Positions 5,890-8,040 of a DNA stretch of 8,040 nt are shown in pieces. Position 1 is the first letter of the stretch. The number at the start of each line of letters is the position of its first letter. The stretch covers positions 1-8,040 of the forward strand of contig PHCD01000079.1 of NCBI GenBank assembly GCA_002842135.1. Reading direction: 5' to 3'. The DNA comes from Betaproteobacteria bacterium HGW-Betaproteobacteria-8. Its GTDB lineage: Bacteria > Pseudomonadota > Gammaproteobacteria > Burkholderiales > Methylophilaceae. Made by a program: the position numbers and the translations under genes. Under the pieces are notes generated by a model. It was not told where the DNA came from, did not search any database, and saw only the letters and a program-made list of their open reading frames with translations.

Positions 5890-6840
5890 ATGGCACATCA
5901 TCATTCGCATTCGCATAAACCGAGAGCAAGTAGCCGGGATGTTCTGTTCTGGCCCATGGTCCTGACGGGCGGATTTGCCGCAGTTGAGGCCCTGGGTGGC
6001 TGGTTCACAGGTTCGCTGGCATTGCTGGGGGATGCCGGGCACATGGCTTCGGATGCCGCAGCATTGGCCTTGGCCTGGGTTGGGGCCTGGATTGCGCACA
6101 AGCCGGCCAATGCCAGGCACAGTTTTGGTTTCCTGCGAGCGGAAGTCCTGGTAGCACTGATCAATGCCTTGCTGATGCTGGCCGTAGTCGCCGCTATCGT
6201 CTATGAGGCGATAGAGCGGCTGCAGTCACCGCAGGCAGTGGCTGCCAGCGGCGTGATGCTGATAGCGTTTGTCGGCTTGGTCATTAACCTGATTGTGGCC
6301 GTGCATTTGCATCGCGGGCAGCATACTATCAATCATCGCGCAGCCTTGCTGCATGTAATGGGCGATTTGCTAGGCTCAGTGGCCGCACTCACGGCAGGCG
6401 TGGTCATTTATTTCACAGATTGGTATCTGATAGACCCGATACTGTCCATATTCATTTCGGTGCTTATTCTGGTTTCCACCCTCAGGCTGCTCCGCGAGGT
6501 GGTGCATATGCTGATGGAGGGCGTACCCGGCCATCTGGATATTGATATCATCCGACAAGACCTGCTGAAGGTTCCCGAGGTGGAGGGTGTGCATCATTTG
6601 CGCGTCTGGTCATTGTCTTCTGAAGTGACGGCGCTTTCTGCCCATGTGGTGGTCAATGATAAAAGTGAATGGCCGATGATCCTGGAAACGATGCGACATA
6701 TCCTGCATGAGCACTTTGCTATACAACATGTCATTCTGCAGCCGGAATTCAACCACACAGGCAAGCAGGACGCGGAAGGTTGCTGGCTGACAGAGAAACC
6801 GGGTGAACAGAACCAGGTGGGCATTGATGACCATGCCTGA
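5890..6840 (+). CDS. Cation diffusion facilitator (Zn2+/divalent cation efflux, CzcD/ZitB type)
   Basis: Proton-coupled exporter of Zn2+ and possibly Co2+, Cd2+ or Ni2+ across the inner membrane. The 316-residue protein begins with a histidine-rich metal-binding tail (HHHSHSH, 3-9), followed by about six membrane segments within 18-205. The transport-site pairs are H51-x3-D55 in TM2 (GDAGHMASD) and H155-x3-D159 in TM5 (LLHVMGD), the HD-HD arrangement usual for zinc-selective CDF members. The cytoplasmic ferredoxin-like domain covers about 208-290 (VEGVHHLRVWSL at 231-242). The ATG at 5890 gives the typical His-rich CDF N-terminus; an in-frame TTG at 5803 would start within the preceding terminator. 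No Shine-Dalgarno sequence is visible before 5890. Its last 14 nt overlap the uracil-DNA glycosylase gene, so the two are probably cotranscribed. Metal specificity is inferred. Confidence 0.93.
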   Translation: MAHHHSHSHKPRASSRDVLFWPMVLTGGFAAVEALGGWFTGSLALLGDAGHMASDAAALALAWVGAWIAHKPANARHSFGFLRAEVLVALINALLMLAVVAAIVYEAIERLQSPQAVAASGVMLIAFVGLVINLIVAVHLHRGQHTINHRAALLHVMGDLLGSVAALTAGVVIYFTDWYLIDPILSIFISVLILVSTLRLLREVVHMLMEGVPGHLDIDIIRQDLLKVPEVEGVHHLRVWSLSSEVTALSAHVVVNDKSEWPMILETMRHILHEHFAIQHVILQPEFNHTGKQDAEGCWLTEKPGEQNQVGIDDHA

Positions 6841-7477
6841 TGTTAACCGGAGCTTTGATATTGAATGCCGCAAGTGCCCGCGGCTTGCCGGTTTTCTTGA
6901 TCAGGTTAAAACCCGGTACCCCACTTATTTTGCCAGGCCGGTTCCATCTTTCGGCGATGAAGCGCCGAAGTTGCTAATTGTGGGCCTAGCACCTGGCATG
7001 CATGGAGCGAATCGCACAGGGCGGCCATTTACCGGCGACTATGCGGGCGTGCTGCTTTACCAGACCCTGCATAAATTCGGGTTTGCCAGCGCTGACGTTT
7101 CGGTATCGGCGGATGACGGCTTGCGACTAAAGGATTGCCGCATCACCAATGCGGTGAAATGTCTGCCGCCGGAAAACAAACCCAGCGGGGATGAAATCAA
7201 GGTCTGCAATCAGTACCTCGCGGCCGAATTCGCCAGCCTGCCCAGGAATCTGGTGATTCTGGCCTTGGGTAATATCGCCCATCAGGCGGTGCTGAAGGCG
7301 CAGGGGCTGAAGCTTGGCGCCTATAAATTCGGTCATGCGGCGCGTCATGTTCTGCCAAGCGGACAGGTGCTCTATGACAGTTATCATTGCAGCCGTTACA
7401 ACACACAGACGCGACGCCTGACCGAAACCATGTTCCATGAAGTATTCGAATCCATTCACCACGAACTTAGGAGATAA
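6827..7477 (+). CDS. Uracil-DNA glycosylase, family 5 (UdgB-like), iron-sulfur
   Basis: Base-excision repair enzyme that removes uracil, and in family 5 also other deaminated bases, from DNA. The 216 residues include the four cysteines of the [4Fe-4S] cluster shared by families 4 and 5: C14 and C17 (ECRKCPRL), C112 (KCLPPENKP) and C127. Motif 1, GLAPGMHGANRTGRPFTGD (53-71), is diagnostic of family 5, which lacks the polar catalytic residue found in families 1 and 4. The second motif reads YHCSRYNTQTRRLTE (186-200), with cysteine where the HPS form has proline. The ATG at 6827 is chosen for AGGTGG 6 nt upstream; the GTG at 6803 has no such site. It overlaps the CDF gene by 14 nt and is followed after 2 nt by the tautomerase gene, with that gene's AGGAG inside its own last codons. 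Confidence 0.9.
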   Translation: MTMPDVNRSFDIECRKCPRLAGFLDQVKTRYPTYFARPVPSFGDEAPKLLIVGLAPGMHGANRTGRPFTGDYAGVLLYQTLHKFGFASADVSVSADDGLRLKDCRITNAVKCLPPENKPSGDEIKVCNQYLAAEFASLPRNLVILALGNIAHQAVLKAQGLKLGAYKFGHAARHVLPSGQVLYDSYHCSRYNTQTRRLTETMFHEVFESIHHELRR

Positions 7478-7479
7478 CG

Positions 7480-7662
7480 ATGCCTTACATCAATGTCAAG
7501 CTGGCCGGCACGCTGACACACGAGCAGAAAAGCAAAATCGCTGAGGAAATCACCGATACCATGGCACGTATCGCCAACAAGCCCAAGGAATACACCTACA
7601 TCGTTTTTGACGAAGTGCCGGGTGAGAACTGGGCGGTGGCTGGGGAGCTATTGGATAATTAG
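7480..7662 (+). CDS. 4-oxalocrotonate tautomerase-family small protein
   Basis: A 60-residue protein of the 4-OT/tautomerase superfamily, cytoplasmic and normally a hexamer or dimer. Met is followed by Pro2, the N-terminal proline that acts as catalytic base once Met is removed. The typical beta-alpha-beta pattern is seen: strand PYINVKLAG, helix with THEQKSKIAEEITDTMARI, strand YTYIVFDEV and the C-terminal PGENWAVAGELL. By eye alignment with classical 4-OT, the arginines at positions 11 and 39 (Pro1 numbering) are Leu and Tyr here, and Phe50 aligns with Trp, so the substrate is probably not 2-hydroxymuconate. The ATG is supported by AGGAG 6 nt upstream. It sits 2 nt behind the glycosylase stop and 36 nt before uvrC, with no terminator in between. 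The physiological substrate is unknown. Confidence 0.9.
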   Translation: MPYINVKLAGTLTHEQKSKIAEEITDTMARIANKPKEYTYIVFDEVPGENWAVAGELLDN

Positions 7663-7698
7663 TCTGCTGACCATCAGGAGATCAATTAAGCGGTAACA

Positions 7699-8040
7699 AT
7701 GAGCACAAAGCCAACAACGTTTGACCCCAAGCCCGTCCTGAAAACCCTGCCTAACCTCCCTGGCGTCTATCGCATGATCAATGCGCAGGACGAGGTGATT
7801 TATGTTGGCAAGGCCAAGGACCTGAAAAAGCGGGTGTCATCCTATTTCTTGAAGAACCTGCCCAGTCCGCGTACGCGGTTGATGGTGTCTAACATCGTGC
7901 GCATAGAAACGACGGTGACGCGCTCTGAGGCAGAGGCGCTGTTGCTTGAGAACAACCTCATCAAGAGTTTCATGCCGCGTTACAACGTGCTGTTTCGCGA
8001 TGACAAGTCCTATCCCTACATCGTGCTGACCGGCGATGAG
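7699..8040 (+). CDS. uvrC: UvrABC excinuclease subunit C, N-terminal part (3' end outside window)
   Basis: Nuclease subunit of nucleotide excision repair, which makes the 3' and 5' incisions around a UvrAB-marked lesion. Only the first 114 codons are inside the window. They contain the GIY-YIG nuclease domain that makes the 3' incision: GVYRM (22-26) for the GIY half, [16 protein letters not shown] (35-50) for the YIG half with its following basic residues, and [19 protein letters not shown] (79-97) with the metal-binding glutamate region. The ATG at 7699 is the first possible start, since an in-frame stop lies at 7687-7689. The ribosome binding site is weak (AAGCGG 5 nt upstream; an AGGAG at 7677-7681 is too far). 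No promoter or terminator is visible in the 36-nt gap, suggesting cotranscription with the tautomerase gene. Confidence 0.96.
   Translation, partial: MSTKPTTFDPKPVLKTLPNLPGVYRMINAQDEVIYVGKAKDLKKRVSSYFLKNLPSPRTRLMVSNIVRIETTVTRSEAEALLLENNLIKSFMPRYNVLFRDDKSYPYIVLTGDE

Noticed and set aside
1..8040. Search for CRISPR arrays, insertion sequences, tRNA/rRNA genes, toxin-antitoxin or defence genes
   Set aside because: No repeat-spacer pattern, transposase or terminal inverted repeat, tRNA-like fold or defence domain was seen; coding density is high and genes are housekeeping or stress related.

Overview
The window reads as an ordinary chromosomal stretch of a Gram-negative proteobacterium, most likely a betaproteobacterium. 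The gene types support this: single-chain class I fumarase, periplasmic SodC with signal peptide, RlmJ, UPF0114/YqhA. Base composition is moderately GC-rich throughout. A Nitrosomonadales/Methylophilaceae-type source is only a guess. I see no mobile element, phage gene, CRISPR array, rRNA or tRNA, and no gene-free stretch longer than about 160 bases.

Layout. At 1-468 (+) is the C-terminal end of acetyl-CoA synthetase (acs). Its stop codon overlaps the GTG start of a class I [4Fe-4S] fumarase (fumA, 465-1979), so the two are very probably co-transcribed and translationally coupled. A strong bidirectional terminator (perfect 20-base arms, 2018-2059) separates fumA from a convergent YqhA-family membrane protein (2072-2602, -). 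Divergent from that is a multi-membrane-span DUF2914 protein (2745-3779, +). This converges on rlmJ (3801-4661, -), which lies behind sodC (4724-5245, -). Divergent from sodC is a small secreted EF-hand protein (5406-5750, +) with its own terminator (5776-5804).

The last part is a tight + strand cluster: a CDF-family zinc/cation efflux pump (5890-6840), a family 5 (UdgB-like) iron-sulfur uracil-DNA glycosylase overlapping it by 14 nt (6827-7477), a 60-residue tautomerase 2 nt later (7480-7662), and the start of uvrC (7699 to the window end).

How the genes fit together. acs/fumA is a central-carbon unit: acetate activation plus a TCA step. sodC, the EF-hand protein and the CDF pump handle metals or oxidants at the envelope. 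The glycosylase and uvrC are DNA repair genes that share a likely transcript with a metal pump and a tautomerase lacking the canonical arginines. Three genes (DUF2914, rlmJ, CDF) have no visible Shine-Dalgarno sequence and have -10-like hexamers only 5-12 nt before the ATG, which hints at leaderless or very short-leader transcripts. The other starts mostly have good ribosome binding sites.

I found no convincing undescribed system. The best leads are the atypical tautomerase inside the repair cluster and the possible MerR-type promoter in front of the CDF pump.
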